64,000 nucleotides of DNA from Tildeniella nuda ZEHNDER 1965/U140 (GCA_019358895.1 JAHHIG010000017.1:1-64000), one strand, 5' to 3'; positions 20,792 through 31,231 are shown, counted from the stretch's first letter. Notes: a model not told the origin generated them from the sequence alone. Program-made: numbers and translations.

Positions 20792-21400
20792 TTATCGAGT
20801 CACGCGATGTCTTCTTCGTTGCACTGCCCAAACCGCAAACGCCACAATTAATCCCAGCAGCACCAGCTTAGCAACGGGGGCTAAATAAACCTCGACCAGA
20901 CTATAGTTGCTACCCAAAAAGTAACCCAGCGCCGTCAGCAGTAAGACCCAAAGCGTTGTGCCGACAGTTGAGTAAAGCAGGAAGAGCGCGATCGGCATCT
21001 GGTTAATGCCTGCTGGTAGGGAAATGAGCGTCCTTATGCCTGGAATCAGCCGACAAAACAGCACTGTCTTCGCACCGTGACGATTAAACCAGCGATTCGC
21101 TTTGTCAATGTCTTTGCCAGAGAGCGTCAGCCACTTGCCATATCGATCGGCTAACCGTCGGATGCGTGGTTCACCGATTAGCTTGCCTGCGTAATACCAG
21201 GGCAATGCGCCTAGCATGGTGCCGATCACCCCAGCGAGCACCGCGAAAAAAAAGTTCAGTTTGCCTTGCGCGATCGTAAATCCTGCCAACGGCATGATGA
21301 GTTCAGACGGAATCGGCGGAAACAGGTTCTCCAGAAACATCAGTAGCCCAATCCCCCAATAGCCCAGGGAGGTCATCGTATTGGTTATCCACTCGGTCAT
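20792..21400 (-). CDS. DedA family membrane protein
   Basis: The 202-residue polytopic protein opens with a re-entrant helix region NLFPPIPSELIMPLAGF (Glu and Pro pattern of the family). It carries ALPWYYAGKLIGE, the conserved Arg motif FCRLIPGIRTLISLPAG and LGYFLGSNY. DedA proteins (VTT fold) belong to a superfamily implicated in moving undecaprenyl phosphate or phosphatidyl lipids across membranes; which lipid here is not readable. The sequence differs from the neighbouring pseudogene, so this is not a recent duplicate. Confidence 0.92.
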   Translation of the reverse strand: MTEWITNTMTSLGYWGIGLLMFLENLFPPIPSELIMPLAGFTIAQGKLNFFFAVLAGVIGTMLGALPWYYAGKLIGEPRIRRLADRYGKWLTLSGKDIDKANRWFNRHGAKTVLFCRLIPGIRTLISLPAGINQMPIALFLLYSTVGTTLWVLLLTALGYFLGSNYSLVEVYLAPVAKLVLLGLIVAFAVWAVQRRRHRVTR

Positions 21401-21578
21401 GGCGGTTCTCTAGGTTGGTGACAAAAGCCGCTATCAAGATAAGTTGAGGCAGGCTTTAAACGAAAGCTAAGAATACATGTGTCGATCAACTTTCCGCTAA
21501 ACTCTAGCAGCTTTCAACATTTGACGAATCAAGCTCATCTCATTCTTCACTACAAATTTGCAGTCATCAGATAGTGCT

Positions 21579-21613
21579 ACAGCAGCCTGCTGGAACCATA
21601 GACAGGCTGCTGT
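21579..21613 (-). terminator. Possible terminator hairpin after ilvC
   Basis: Perfect 11-bp arms (ACAGCAGCCTG and CAGGCTGCTGT) lie 26 bp beyond the ilvC stop. No clear U-run follows on the minus strand, so termination is likely but not proven. Confidence 0.55.
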
Positions 21614-21638
21614 AACTCAACGCCTGAAGTTGTTTGAA

Positions 21639-22634
21639 CTATGCCTTCTTCAACCAGCTAAACATTGCCCGTAGATCCTTGCCCACCGCCTCGATCGGAT
21701 GTTCTGCCTCACGACGGCGCATAGCGGTAAAACCGGGTTTGCCAGACTGGTTTTCTAAGACAAACTCACGGGCAAACTGACCCGTCTGGATCTCGTACAG
21801 GATCTTCCGCATTTCAGCGCGAGTCTGGTCGTTGACGATGCGAGGACCGCGCGTAAAGTCGCCATACTCGGCTGTGTTCGAGATGCTGTCGCGCATTTTG
21901 GCGAGTCCACCTTCCACAATTAAATCGACAATCAGCTTGACTTCGTGCAGGCACTCGAAGTAAGCAACTTCTGGTTGGTAGCCTGCTTCGACAAGGGTCT
22001 CAAAGCCCGACTTGATCAGTGCCGTCAAGCCACCACAGAGAACAACCTGTTCGCCAAAGAGGTCGGTCTCGGTTTCTTCGCGGAAGGTGGTTTCGAGGAT
22101 GCCTGCGCGGGTGCCGCCGATGCCTTTGGCGTATGCCATTGCCCGATCGCGCGCCTGCCCTGACGCATCTTGAAATACGGCAAACAGGCACGGTACACCT
22201 TCACCCTGCTCATACGTCCGTCGCACCAGATGACCGGGTCCTTTAGGAGCCACCATCACCACATCGATAGTGCTGGGGGGCACAACCTGAGCAAAGTGAA
22301 TGTTAAACCCATGAGCAAACGCCAGCACTTTGCCCTCTGTCAAATGTGGCTCGATCTCGTTTTTGTAAACGGTTTTCTGCGCTTCATCTGGCAGCAAGAC
22401 CATGATGAAATCAGCCAGTTTCGCCGCTTCGTCCACTGGGTAGACCGTCAGCCCAGACTCCTTTGCCTTGCTCGCCGACTTACTGCCCGGATACAGCCCA
22501 ACGATGACGTTCATACCGCTGTCTTTCAAGTTCAGCGCGTGGGCATGACCTTGAGAACCGTAACCGATAATCGCGATCGTCTTTCCAGCCAGAAAATCTA
22601 AATTGGCATCCGCGTCATAATACATCCGCGCCAT
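21639..22634 (-). CDS. ilvC: Ketol-acid reductoisomerase (class I)
   Basis: This enzyme isomerises and reduces acetolactate or acetohydroxybutyrate with NADPH in Val, Leu and Ile synthesis. At 331 residues it has the short class I length. [17 protein letters not shown] (about 24-40) is the NADPH Rossmann loop. [22 protein letters not shown] lies mid-protein, and the C-terminal knotted domain keeps ETDLFGEQ and [13 protein letters not shown] with the Mg-binding Asp and Glu residues. The ATG at 22634 opens [15 protein letters not shown], as in cyanobacteria. Confidence 0.98.
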   Translation of the reverse strand: MARMYYDADANLDFLAGKTIAIIGYGSQGHAHALNLKDSGMNVIVGLYPGSKSASKAKESGLTVYPVDEAAKLADFIMVLLPDEAQKTVYKNEIEPHLTEGKVLAFAHGFNIHFAQVVPPSTIDVVMVAPKGPGHLVRRTYEQGEGVPCLFAVFQDASGQARDRAMAYAKGIGGTRAGILETTFREETETDLFGEQVVLCGGLTALIKSGFETLVEAGYQPEVAYFECLHEVKLIVDLIVEGGLAKMRDSISNTAEYGDFTRGPRIVNDQTRAEMRKILYEIQTGQFAREFVLENQSGKPGFTAMRRREAEHPIEAVGKDLRAMFSWLKKA

Positions 22635-22762
22635 AGTGGGAGTCTCCTTGCAAGGGTCGAGTTCTGTGCGAACTCAAAATTTTATCAGATCCCAGGGGGC
22701 AGCGGATGGAAGAGATGCAGGGGAAGCACAGAGAGCGCTAGGGGGAAGGGGGAAGTTTTGAG

Positions 22763-22872
22763 TTCTGCTTCCCCTACTTCCTCTGCCTCCCCTACTTCCT
22801 CTGCCTCCCCTGCCTCCCCTACTTCCCCTACTTCCCCTACTTCCCCTGCTTCCCCTGCTTCCCCTGCTTCCC
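22763..22872. repeat. CTTCCCCTAC / CCTCCCCTG pyrimidine tandem repeats
   Basis: A long C/T-rich strand with 9-10 bp units repeats at least ten times. It sits directly against the stop codon of the TPR gene and does not enter the coding frame. Confidence 0.8.
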
Positions 22873-24249
22873 CTACGGCTTCCCGATTTTTTGAATCTGC
22901 GCGGTGAAGTAATCTTGACGATATTTGAGCTGTTTTGCCAGACCTAGCCCTTGTTGAAAGGCTGCGAGTGCTTGCTGATTTTGGTTGCGATCGAGTTGAA
23001 TCTGTCCAATCTGGTCATAGGCATTCATCATGCCGTAGAGGTTGTAGGACTGTTGCTCAAGGCTGACCAGGTAATCGAAGACTTTCAAAGCGGCATCAGG
23101 GCGATCGTTGGCACGGTAGAGCGCACCGAGCTTTTGCAGCGCTTCACTGGCGTAGGCAAGCTGGAGCGTGGGTTGAGCCAGTTGGTAGGCTGACTGGTAG
23201 TTTTGCTCTGCCTGGTCGGGTTGTGCCAGAAGCTGATAGTTGTCGGCAATTTTGATTTTTAACGCTGGAATGGGTTTGGGATCAGGCAGTTTCTCATACA
23301 GCGCGACGAGTTGCTGCTGGGCAGTGATTGCCTGCGCTGGTTGTTTTGCCTGCTCGTAGCTATATGCTAATTGCGTCAGGTAAATGCTTTCGTTTTGGCG
23401 ATCGCCCCTTGCCTTTGCCCTATTGGCTAGCTCTCGGTAGGTGGCGGTAGCGTTGGGATAATCCAACCAGGTCAGGTGCAGTTGCGCCAGCGTAATGAGC
23501 GTTTCGTCGGTCTTTTTTTCGTCGCGGCGCTGTTTTGCATCGGTCAAAATCTGGGTGTAGATGCTCACGGCTGGTTTGGGTAAGCGTACCTGTTGGTAGG
23601 CAAGCCCTAGCGCTTCCAGGACTGCTAAGCGTTCAGCACGATCGCTGCTACTCAGAGGGGCAGCGTTAGATGGTTGCGCTGCGGCATCGCTGGTTGTAGG
23701 AGTCATGGATGTCGTTGCGATCGGCAGTTGCTGCGCCAAAATGGCATCCAACCGCTTGGTAATCCATCGGACATCCGGGGTCAGATTCTCTTTCCAGGCA
23801 ATGTCGCCCACTCGCCCCAGTGCTTTGACTTCCTCTACAGTACCCAGCGATCGCCGCAGACGGAGTTCCCGGTACCAGATGGCGAAAGCTCCGACGCGAT
23901 CGCGCTGCTTCAGCCTTGCTGCCGCCTGATTGTTTAACTCATCCAGCGCTACGGCTAGTTGTTTACGCTCTAGCGCTGACAAAGGACGCTGTGCTGCTGC
24001 CGACGGCAATAACGGGTCAGGCGTTGTCATGTCGAGCGGATTCGGCGGAAATTCATCAGGGTTAGTCTTCGTCGCTTTCACCTCTGGCTTCTGCTCTGGC
24101 TGAGCTGCGGGCATGGGCGTTGGCAGGGTTTGGGTGACAGCACGAGGCGTGAAGCCCAAACACAACAGCAGTGAGAGTGCCAGGATGATGTGGCGATCAT
24201 TCACTCGCTGCGTTCTCCCGTTTCGTCTACATTTTCCAGGCGTTGGCAT
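22873..24249 (-). CDS. Exported TPR-repeat protein
   Basis: The start at the ATG at 24249 yields 458 residues. The earlier in-frame ATG at 24267 adds six. After a basic stretch, IILALSLLLCLGFTP forms a signal peptide or anchor. A Pro-rich spacer follows, then a helical domain (LSALERKQLAVALDELNNQAAARL) and at least five TPR-type helix pairs, including LEALGLAYQQVRLPKPAVSIY and ITAQQQLVALYEK. TPRs mediate protein contacts, so a periplasmic assembly or scaffold role is plausible. The sequence runs cleanly to the repeat block. Confidence 0.82.
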   Translation of the reverse strand: MPTPGKCRRNGRTQRVNDRHIILALSLLLCLGFTPRAVTQTLPTPMPAAQPEQKPEVKATKTNPDEFPPNPLDMTTPDPLLPSAAAQRPLSALERKQLAVALDELNNQAAARLKQRDRVGAFAIWYRELRLRRSLGTVEEVKALGRVGDIAWKENLTPDVRWITKRLDAILAQQLPIATTSMTPTTSDAAAQPSNAAPLSSSDRAERLAVLEALGLAYQQVRLPKPAVSIYTQILTDAKQRRDEKKTDETLITLAQLHLTWLDYPNATATYRELANRAKARGDRQNESIYLTQLAYSYEQAKQPAQAITAQQQLVALYEKLPDPKPIPALKIKIADNYQLLAQPDQAEQNYQSAYQLAQPTLQLAYASEALQKLGALYRANDRPDAALKVFDYLVSLEQQSYNLYGMMNAYDQIGQIQLDRNQNQQALAAFQQGLGLAKQLKYRQDYFTAQIQKIGKP

Positions 24250-24642
24250 AACCACTCCTCTAGACACTGATCACACTAAATACAGCCGCCGGAGCATGAA
24301 GCGCCTGCGATCGCCAAGATAACCTTACAATCATCGAACGCTGCGATCGCACAAGCGCACACGCTGACGTTTCCGTTATAAAGTGCCTGTGGTGTTTGTG
24401 TCCACTTGCTAACAATTACGTAATCGAAGGTGACATAATAGAACGCACTTAGCGGTGTGTTGCAGGACAGAGATGAGACCAAGACGTTAGGCTGAGAGTA
24501 AGTACCAGAAGAGCAACCACTTGGAGCGTAGAGCGGAGCAGCACTGCAGCTTTCTACCGCAACGTTGTGATCGGGTAGCCTGGTGTCTAAATTGAGTCAA
24601 ATGGCTGTTTGCAGACTCGGCTATTCTACAAGTGAGAAAAAC
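24250..24642. other. Gene-free divergent region upstream of purD
   Basis: The gap of about 390 bp lies between the divergent TPR and purD genes. It has no recognised RNA gene. GTAATCGAAGGTGACATAATAG around 24418-24440 is AT-rich and could contain promoter elements, but nothing symmetric is convincing. Confidence 0.4.
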
Positions 24643-25935
24643 GTGAAAGTTCTGGTAATTGGCAATGGTGGTCGTGAACATGCGTTGGCATGGAAACTCC
24701 TGCAATCTTCTAACGTGCAACAGGTGACGTGTATTCCTGGCAATGGAGGCACGGCTTCGCTAACACATTGTCAAAACCTGCCGCTCAATGTTGACGATTT
24801 TGAGGGCATTGGGCGCTTTGCCCTCGTCAATGGCATGGGTCTGATCATCATTGGTCCTGAGGCACCCTTAGCCGCTGGCATGACGGACTACTTGCGGCAT
24901 CAGCATCTCACTGTGTTTGGTCCTACACGCCTGGGCGCACAGATTGAAGCGAGCAAGGCATGGGCAAAAGCGCTCATGCAAGAAGCCAACATTCCCACAG
25001 CACGAGCCGCCGTTTTTACAGAAAAAGAGGCTGCCCAAGCCTATGTGCAAGCGCAAGGTGCCCCGATCGTGGTGAAGGCAGACGGACTGGCAGCGGGCAA
25101 AGGCGTGACGGTTGCTGCGACAGTAGCAGAAGCACAAGCGGCGATCGCGGCGAGCTTTGATGGGCAGTTTGGCAAAGCTGGAGAACGTGTCGTCATTGAA
25201 GAATATTTAACTGGGCAGGAAATCTCAGTGCTGGCGCTGACCGATGGCATCACCATTCGCCCTTTGTTGCCTGCTCAAGACTACAAGCGCATCGGTAACG
25301 GTGATACTGGACTCAATACAGGCGGCATGGGTGCTTATGCTCCCGCACCGATCGCCACGCCTGCCTTGATGCAGCGCATTCAAACCGAAATTCTGGAGCC
25401 AGCGATCGCAGCCCTACAAAAACGTAAGATTGACTACTGCGGTGTACTCTACGCTGGCATAATCATCACGCCAAACGGCGATCCGAAAGTGATTGAATTC
25501 AACTGTCGCTTTGGCGATCCTGAAATCCAGGTGATTCTGCCGCTGCTAGAAACGCCCCTGGACGAACTTTTATTGGCATGTACCCAAAAACGACTGGCAG
25601 AGTTCCCGCCCTTGACCTGGAAGCCTGGTGCCGCTGCCTGTGTCGTGATGGCGACCGAAGGCTATCCTGGCTCGTTTCGCAAGGGCGATCGCCTGACTGG
25701 GATTGAGAACGCAGAGGCTCAAGGCGCAATGGTGTTTCATGCTGGCACCCAAATCAAGCAGCAAGCCCTGGTTTCTGATGGAGGGCGCGTACTGGGCGTG
25801 ACGGCAATTGGGGAGACCTTTGATGCCGCGATCGACCAGGCGTATGCAGCCGTTAACAGCATCCACTTTGAGGGTGCCTACTATCGCCACGACATTGGCG
25901 ATCGTGTCAGAACTGCTAAGTCCGCCTCCAGTTAA
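24643..25935 (+). CDS. purD: Phosphoribosylamine-glycine ligase
   Basis: An ATP-grasp enzyme of purine synthesis that joins glycine to phosphoribosylamine. The start is the GTG at 24643, giving VKVLVIGNGGREHALAWKL. A frame from 24583 would add 20 unconserved residues. Motifs: IIGPEAPLAAGMTDYL, FGPTRLGAQIEASKAWAK, then the ATP-grasp loop IVVKADGLAAGKGVTV, and NTGGMGAYAPAP with FNCRFGDPE for metal and phosphate. At 430 residues it is standard length. The nblS gene follows 88 bp later in the same orientation, an arrangement known from other cyanobacteria. Confidence 0.95.
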   Translation: MKVLVIGNGGREHALAWKLLQSSNVQQVTCIPGNGGTASLTHCQNLPLNVDDFEGIGRFALVNGMGLIIIGPEAPLAAGMTDYLRHQHLTVFGPTRLGAQIEASKAWAKALMQEANIPTARAAVFTEKEAAQAYVQAQGAPIVVKADGLAAGKGVTVAATVAEAQAAIAASFDGQFGKAGERVVIEEYLTGQEISVLALTDGITIRPLLPAQDYKRIGNGDTGLNTGGMGAYAPAPIATPALMQRIQTEILEPAIAALQKRKIDYCGVLYAGIIITPNGDPKVIEFNCRFGDPEIQVILPLLETPLDELLLACTQKRLAEFPPLTWKPGAAACVVMATEGYPGSFRKGDRLTGIENAEAQGAMVFHAGTQIKQQALVSDGGRVLGVTAIGETFDAAIDQAYAAVNSIHFEGAYYRHDIGDRVRTAKSASS

Positions 25936-26023
25936 CTTATAGTGAAAGTAGTTGTTGGTTGTTAGTTGTTAGAGCAGCGCACCGAAAACTAAAAACTAAA
26001 AATTAAACACTACCTTCACGCCC

Positions 26024-28066
26024 TTGCTTGCCTTCCTGAGCCAAATCCGAGCAACCATTGCCACTTGGTGGTCGGAGTTTACCCTCCAGACCAAACTGAT
26101 GGCGGCGGCAACGCTGGTAGTCTCTTTGATCATGAGTGGGCTAACCTTTTGGGCAGTCAATACGATTCAGGAAGACGCTCGCCTGAACGACACGCGCTTC
26201 GGTCGTGATCTGGGCTTGCTGTTGGCGGCAAACGTGGCACCGCTGGTGGATGAAAATCGGACCGAACTGGCACGGTTCTCTCATCGCTTCTACAGCAGCA
26301 CCACGAGCATTCGCTACATGCTCTATGCCGATGCTGAGGGCAACATTTTTTTCGGCATTCCGTTTTCCGAGTCGGAAGTGCAGAATTCGCTGACCATTCG
26401 TCGCAAAATTCATCTACCCGACAATTACGCCGAGAATACTGATGCGCCGATGGTACGACAGCACATGACACCCGATGGTGAAGTCACGGATGTGTTTGTA
26501 CCGCTCATCGATGAGGGCGGCTATAAAGGCGTACTGGCGATCGGCACTAACCCCAACCCAACGGTAGTGACCTCATCGCATCTAACCCGCGACGTAACGA
26601 TCGCCGTTTTTGTCTCGATCTGGGTCATGGTGATTTTGGGTGCCGTCTTCAACGCGCTGACGATTACCAAACCCATCAAAGAGCTGCTGTTCGGCGTTAA
26701 AAATATCTCCTCAGGCAACTTTAAGCAGCGAGTTGATTTACCGCTTGGTGGCGAACTCGGTGAATTGATTGGCAGCTTCAACGAAATGGCAGAAAAGCTG
26801 GAGCGCTACGAAGAGCAGAACATCGAAGAACTGACTGCCGAGAAAGCGAAGCTCGAAACGCTGGTATCCACGATCGCGGACGGCGCAGTGCTGTTAGACA
26901 TGGATATGCAGGTAGTGCTGGTCAACCCTACCGCTCGTCGCCTTTTTGGTTGGGAAGGCATAGCCATTGAAGGAGCCAATCTACTGCGCCTGCTACCCTC
27001 ATCGGTTCAAGCAGAAATTACCCGACCGCTGTACCAGATTGCGAGAGGTGAACTCCGCGAGGGAGCCGAGTTTCGCATTGCGCTGAAGGAACCGCTCGAT
27101 CGCACCGTGCGCATACTGCTAACGACTGTGCTGGATGTGTCGCGGGAGAACGTGAAAGGCATTGCGATGACGGTGCAGGATATCACCCGCGAAGCCGAAC
27201 TGAATGAAGCCAAGAGCCAATTCATCAGCAACGTCTCTCACGAACTCAGAACGCCGCTGTTCAACATCAAGTCTTTTATTGAAACGCTGCACGAGTACGG
27301 CGAAGACCTGAGCATTGCTGAACAGCGCGAGTTTCTGGATACTGCTAATCGGGAAACCGATCGCCTCACGCGGCTAGTCAACGATGTGTTGGACTTGTCA
27401 AAGTTAGAGTCGTTCAAGCTCTACAATTTTGAACCCGTTGATCTGGCGCAACCCGTTGAGCAGACCTTGCGCACGTATCGCTTAAATGCTCGTGATAAAG
27501 GCGTTGAGCTGATTCAAGACATTGAGCTGGCGTTGCCGTCTGTGGTGGGGCATTACGATCTATTGCTGCAAGTGTTTACCAACCTGGTTGGTAATGCGCT
27601 GAAGTTCACCGAAACGGGCTGCAAAGTAGCCATCCGGGCGTACTTGCTGAAGCCCGATCGCCCAACTCGTGACCACCACGAAAACCATCCGTTCCTCCGT
27701 CCGCCGATTGAGAATGCCACTGCTGCTGACACTCAGGATGCTGATTGCCAACGGGTTCGCGTTGAAGTCGCCGATACTGGCATTGGCATCGATACGGATG
27801 ATCAGAGTGCCATTTTCGATCGCTTTTTTCGCGTCGAAAATCGGGTGCATACGCTTGAAGGCACCGGGCTAGGCTTATCCATTGTGCGGAATATTATTGA
27901 GAAACACCACAGCCGCATTCGTCTCATCAGCGAAGTGGGAGTTGGCACCACGTTCTGGTTTGACCTTAAGGTGTTTCAGGAGGATGCGTTGATCGATTCT
28001 GCCCAGAATCACGTTCACTCCGCCGATGCGCTTGTAGAAGCCCAAATCAGCCCAATCATTGCTTGA
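26024..28066 (+). CDS. nblS: Sensor histidine kinase NblS (Hik33/DspA type)
   Basis: This membrane kinase helps control high-light, cold and nutrient stress responses and phycobilisome breakdown. Two membrane spans (LMAAATLVVSLIMSGLTFWAV and AVFVSIWVMVILGAVFNALT) flank a periplasmic sensor of about 150 residues. HAMP (TKPIKELLFGV), a PAS domain (IADGAVLLDMDMQVVLVNP), HisKA with phospho-accepting His406 in SNVSHELRTPL, and HATPase boxes (NLVGNALKFTE, DTGIGI, GTGLGLSIV) follow. The start is the TTG at 26024; the next ATG would remove the first 25 residues. No ribosome site is clear. PurD lies directly upstream, supporting the NblS assignment. Confidence 0.93.
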   Translation: MLAFLSQIRATIATWWSEFTLQTKLMAAATLVVSLIMSGLTFWAVNTIQEDARLNDTRFGRDLGLLLAANVAPLVDENRTELARFSHRFYSSTTSIRYMLYADAEGNIFFGIPFSESEVQNSLTIRRKIHLPDNYAENTDAPMVRQHMTPDGEVTDVFVPLIDEGGYKGVLAIGTNPNPTVVTSSHLTRDVTIAVFVSIWVMVILGAVFNALTITKPIKELLFGVKNISSGNFKQRVDLPLGGELGELIGSFNEMAEKLERYEEQNIEELTAEKAKLETLVSTIADGAVLLDMDMQVVLVNPTARRLFGWEGIAIEGANLLRLLPSSVQAEITRPLYQIARGELREGAEFRIALKEPLDRTVRILLTTVLDVSRENVKGIAMTVQDITREAELNEAKSQFISNVSHELRTPLFNIKSFIETLHEYGEDLSIAEQREFLDTANRETDRLTRLVNDVLDLSKLESFKLYNFEPVDLAQPVEQTLRTYRLNARDKGVELIQDIELALPSVVGHYDLLLQVFTNLVGNALKFTETGCKVAIRAYLLKPDRPTRDHHENHPFLRPPIENATAADTQDADCQRVRVEVADTGIGIDTDDQSAIFDRFFRVENRVHTLEGTGLGLSIVRNIIEKHHSRIRLISEVGVGTTFWFDLKVFQEDALIDSAQNHVHSADALVEAQISPIIA

Positions 28067-28098
28067 GAGTGAGTCGCATTTCTGATGAATGAAGCCTT

Positions 28099-29394
28099 CT
28101 AGCGGGGAGGTCGTCGTCGCTGCAAAAACTCGGGAATATCTAGACCACCTGGTGGTTTGTTCTTCGGCTCTGAAGCTGGCTGATTGCTCATTGATGGGGG
28201 TGCGATCGGTCGTCTGGTGCCTGTTGCTTTAGACAGCGCCTGCGGTCTGATATCGTGTGTAAACCCGGTGGCGATGACGGTGATCCGGAGTTCTCCCTGC
28301 ATCCGCTCATCGATCACTGCGCCGAAAATGATATTCGCTTCTGGGTCAACGACTTCGTAGATGATTTCAGCCGCTGCATTGACTTCGTGCAGCGTCAAGT
28401 CTGTACCGCCTGTAATGTTAAACACAACGCCACGGGCACCTTCGATCGAAGACTCTAGCAATGGCGAAGAAATCGAGGCAACGGCTGCTTCTCTTGCTCT
28501 CGATTTGCCAGAGCCAATACCAATGCCCATCAGTGCTGAACCTGCATCTGCCATCACTGCACGTACGTCGGCAAAGTCCACGTTCACCAAGCCTGGGATG
28601 GTAATGATGTCCGAAATACCTTGTACGCCTTGACGCAAGATGTCATCCGCAATGCGAAAGGCTTCTTGCACGGGCGTTTGCTCTGAAATAACCGACAGCA
28701 ACTTGTCGTTCGGGATGACGATCAGGGTGTCTACTCGACTTTGCAATGCTGCAATGCCTTCTTCTGCCTGACTGGTGCGTCGTCGTCCCTCGAAGGTAAA
28801 GGGTCGGGTGACGACACCAACCGTCAGTGCGCCCATCTCTTTAGCGACTTCTGCCACGATCGGTGCGGCTCCGGTGCCTGTACCACCTCCCATGCCAGCA
28901 GTAATAAAGACGAGGTCAGCATTTTCTAGCGCTGTAGCGATTTCGTCGCGTGATTCTTCGGCTGCTTTTTGCCCGATCGCGGGATTGCCCCCTGCGCCCA
29001 ACCCTCGTGTCAGCTTTTGACCCATTTGCAAGCGGTTGATTGCTGTAGCGTAGGTGAGTGCTTGAGCGTCTGTATTAATCGACCAAAATTCAACACCGAC
29101 TACATCGCTGGCAATCATCCGGTTAACAGCGTTGCCGCCGCCGCCGCCCACTCCAATGACTTTAATTTTGGCTACGCTACTGGGCACAATATCACCACTC
29201 CTTGATTCTTCCCCTGGCAGACCCTTGACGTTAGCTGGTTGACTTAAGTGTAATCCGGAGTTGCCAAACGGATTTGAGGTTTCCACGGGCACTGAAAAGT
29301 TATTCTGTCCTTCGGGGTGGGAGCCGTTAGTGGCTTCTCTTGAACGATCATTGAGCGCCATTGAAGTCGCATCCGAATTACTATTAGGAGTCAT
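28099..29394 (-). CDS. ftsZ: Cell division GTPase FtsZ
   Basis: The tubulin homologue forms the division ring. The 431-residue protein has a long Ser/Asn-rich N-terminal extension of about 70 residues before [18 protein letters not shown]. The signature [17 protein letters not shown] is the GTP-binding loop, and [15 protein letters not shown] is the T7 catalytic region. The C-terminus [13 protein letters not shown] is the conserved tail that recruits partners. FtsQ is the next gene upstream on the same strand (178 bp apart), and nblS converges with a 32-bp gap. Such extensions are typical of cyanobacterial FtsZ. Confidence 0.97.
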   Translation of the reverse strand: MTPNSNSDATSMALNDRSREATNGSHPEGQNNFSVPVETSNPFGNSGLHLSQPANVKGLPGEESRSGDIVPSSVAKIKVIGVGGGGGNAVNRMIASDVVGVEFWSINTDAQALTYATAINRLQMGQKLTRGLGAGGNPAIGQKAAEESRDEIATALENADLVFITAGMGGGTGTGAAPIVAEVAKEMGALTVGVVTRPFTFEGRRRTSQAEEGIAALQSRVDTLIVIPNDKLLSVISEQTPVQEAFRIADDILRQGVQGISDIITIPGLVNVDFADVRAVMADAGSALMGIGIGSGKSRAREAAVASISSPLLESSIEGARGVVFNITGGTDLTLHEVNAAAEIIYEVVDPEANIIFGAVIDERMQGELRITVIATGFTHDIRPQALSKATGTRRPIAPPSMSNQPASEPKNKPPGGLDIPEFLQRRRPPR

Positions 29395-29572
29395 TGGAAT
29401 TGCAGCGGTTATAAACTACGTTTTAGTGCTCAGGCGGTGTGGTCAACTATAAGGGAAGCGATGCAAAAAACCAACTATGGCGACGGCTTTGCAATAGACT
29501 GAAACGTCTCGTTCTTTTAACTGAATTTGAGCGGTCTAGTCACTGGTTATTCATAATCTCATACTTATAAAG

Positions 29573-30427
29573 CTAAGGGTTACCAGATTTTACAAGGTTT
29601 TGCGGTTTTGGCATCTGTATCATCGGGGCATCTGGATTACGGAGATCGATATAGCTAATTTGACTGAAGCGCGGGTGCGCCGAAAGCTTTCGCATACGAT
29701 CGATCGCTTTGAGCTGAGACGGAAACTGAGCACTATACGGACCCAAATGAATCAGCCCCAGTTCTGTTTTGAGGATGAGATTGGCGGGATTGCGCCAATC
29801 AAGCTCAGAAACGTTGATTGGTGGACCTTGAATCAACTCTCGATAGAGCTTAGACCAGGAGGCACGATAGCTCTCTGGGTTGCCGATGACTTTGAGGGAT
29901 GGCAACTTAAGCGATTGATCCAGCGAGGTATAGCTTTGTAAGGGGATCAGCATCCCATTTTCGTCGAGCAAGCTGCTTTTAGCGGTAGCTGATTTTATTC
30001 CTCCTGATGGCGGACGATCGTCAGATGACAGTGCGATAGCCACTGGGAGCCGTTCCTTCACCTGTACGATCAGACCGGGTGGAAAAAGCTGACGGCTGAC
30101 CGTTACGTCTGCGATCGGCGCACGGGTTTGCAGTTCACGGGCGATCGCCTGCGGTTCTACCCGAAAGAGCGATTGTGGATACGGAATGGGCAGGAGCGAT
30201 CGCAGCGTCCGCACTGGAATAAAACGATTACCCTCAATCCGCACCTGCTCTGGGCGGCGAATGACCCATGTTGGGAGTGTTGCCGCCCAAATTACCCCAG
30301 CAGTTAACCCACAAACCGCTACCACTCGCCAGCTTGCCTGCATAAGCTTCACACGCCTGCGCTGGCGCAACTTCTGTCGCCGTTGCGCTAACTCCGTTCG
30401 TGATACTGACGCAATGCTGCTAGTCAT
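29573..30427 (-). CDS. ftsQ: Cell division protein FtsQ (POTRA domain)
   Basis: The bitopic inner-membrane protein links division-ring assembly to peptidoglycan synthesis. A basic cytoplasmic N-terminus (RRQKLRQRRRVKLMQ) precedes a single span (VVAVCGLTAGVIWAATL). The POTRA domain follows, opening PEQVRIEGNRFIPVRTL and containing VTVSRQLFPPGLIVQVKERLPVAI, then the FtsQ beta domain ending SYIDLRNPDAPMI. The length of 284 residues is typical. The order ftsQ-ftsZ is conserved in bacteria. Confidence 0.9.
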   Translation of the reverse strand: MTSSIASVSRTELAQRRQKLRQRRRVKLMQASWRVVAVCGLTAGVIWAATLPTWVIRRPEQVRIEGNRFIPVRTLRSLLPIPYPQSLFRVEPQAIARELQTRAPIADVTVSRQLFPPGLIVQVKERLPVAIALSSDDRPPSGGIKSATAKSSLLDENGMLIPLQSYTSLDQSLKLPSLKVIGNPESYRASWSKLYRELIQGPPINVSELDWRNPANLILKTELGLIHLGPYSAQFPSQLKAIDRMRKLSAHPRFSQISYIDLRNPDAPMIQMPKPQNLVKSGNP

Positions 30428-30790
30428 CCAGGTTTCTAGTACTCATGCAGTTTTTAGTGCTCGTGCCATCAGCAAGCGAATGAATCTCCCAAGATACCTG
30501 ATTTTGACGAATGATCTCGGCAATATTTGAGGCTCAGCTAAGTTTAGGACATACGTACCTCGTTCAAGGCGATCGTACTAATGCACACTTCAGGCTAAGT
30601 ATGCAGTGGCTGCAAAGGTGATTGATCCTTCGACCCGCTCACCCAACTTTTTTCCATTTAATCACCCATCGCATTTTCTGCAAGGCTGTTTTGTCAATTC
30701 GTCCGCAAGAGCGTGGAGAGCAAGAGAGCTGTTGGTTCGTAGCAAAGAGTGAGTGGTTCGCCGTCAACCAACTCCTCACTCCTCACCTCC
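30428..30790. other. Gene-free region between ftsQ and DUF4168 genes
   Basis: The spacer of about 360 bp between two minus-strand genes contains no supported gene or repeat beyond scattered GGCGATCG motifs. Its left half must include the ftsQ promoter. Confidence 0.4.
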
Positions 30791-31231
30791 CTAACTCGTC
30801 GCTTCTTGAAGCTGCACAGCGATGCGTTCACCGAACTCTGGATCGGTATTCGCTAAGCCTAAAAGTTGCAGATATTCCTGACGGGTCAGTCCAGCTTTCT
30901 GAATGATGGCAAGTGCTTCAGATTCAATTTCCTGCTCGACCCGCAACGATTCTGTCTCGGTTTCTGCTCCCTGAAGTTCGCCCTCGCGGCGCTCAATCAA
31001 GGCAACCACTTGTAAACACGCATGCACAAATTCGCTGACCTTCTCTGAGGGAATGCTGCTGGGATCAACGATCGATCGACTCGGCGCGATCGGTTCTTGC
31101 AGAGATGCGGGAAGATCCTTTAGAGCGGGTAACTCTGCTGCCAAGGCAATGGGTTGATCGATGACGGAGCCTGCAATGAAAGTAATGACCAGAAGGATGA
31201 GAACATGCCAGAAACGACGGAGTAAGTGCAT
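30791..31231 (-). CDS. DUF4168 exported protein
   Basis: The start at the ATG at 31231 gives 146 residues beginning MHLLRRFWHVLILLVITF, a good signal peptide that cleaves near ALAAE. The longer frame from 31333 adds 34 unconserved residues. The mature part is helical: EKVSEFVHACLQVVALIERREGELQ then QEIESEALAIIQKAGLTRQEYLQLLGLA. This is the DUF4168 consensus, known from cyanobacteria and other bacteria with no known biochemical role. It is encoded alone. Confidence 0.82.
   Translation of the reverse strand: MHLLRRFWHVLILLVITFIAGSVIDQPIALAAELPALKDLPASLQEPIAPSRSIVDPSSIPSEKVSEFVHACLQVVALIERREGELQGAETETESLRVEQEIESEALAIIQKAGLTRQEYLQLLGLANTDPEFGERIAVQLQEATS

Noticed and set aside
24268-24642. Possible small RNA upstream of purD
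   Set aside because: No strong hairpin, promoter or similarity to known cyanobacterial RNAs could be supported by eye.
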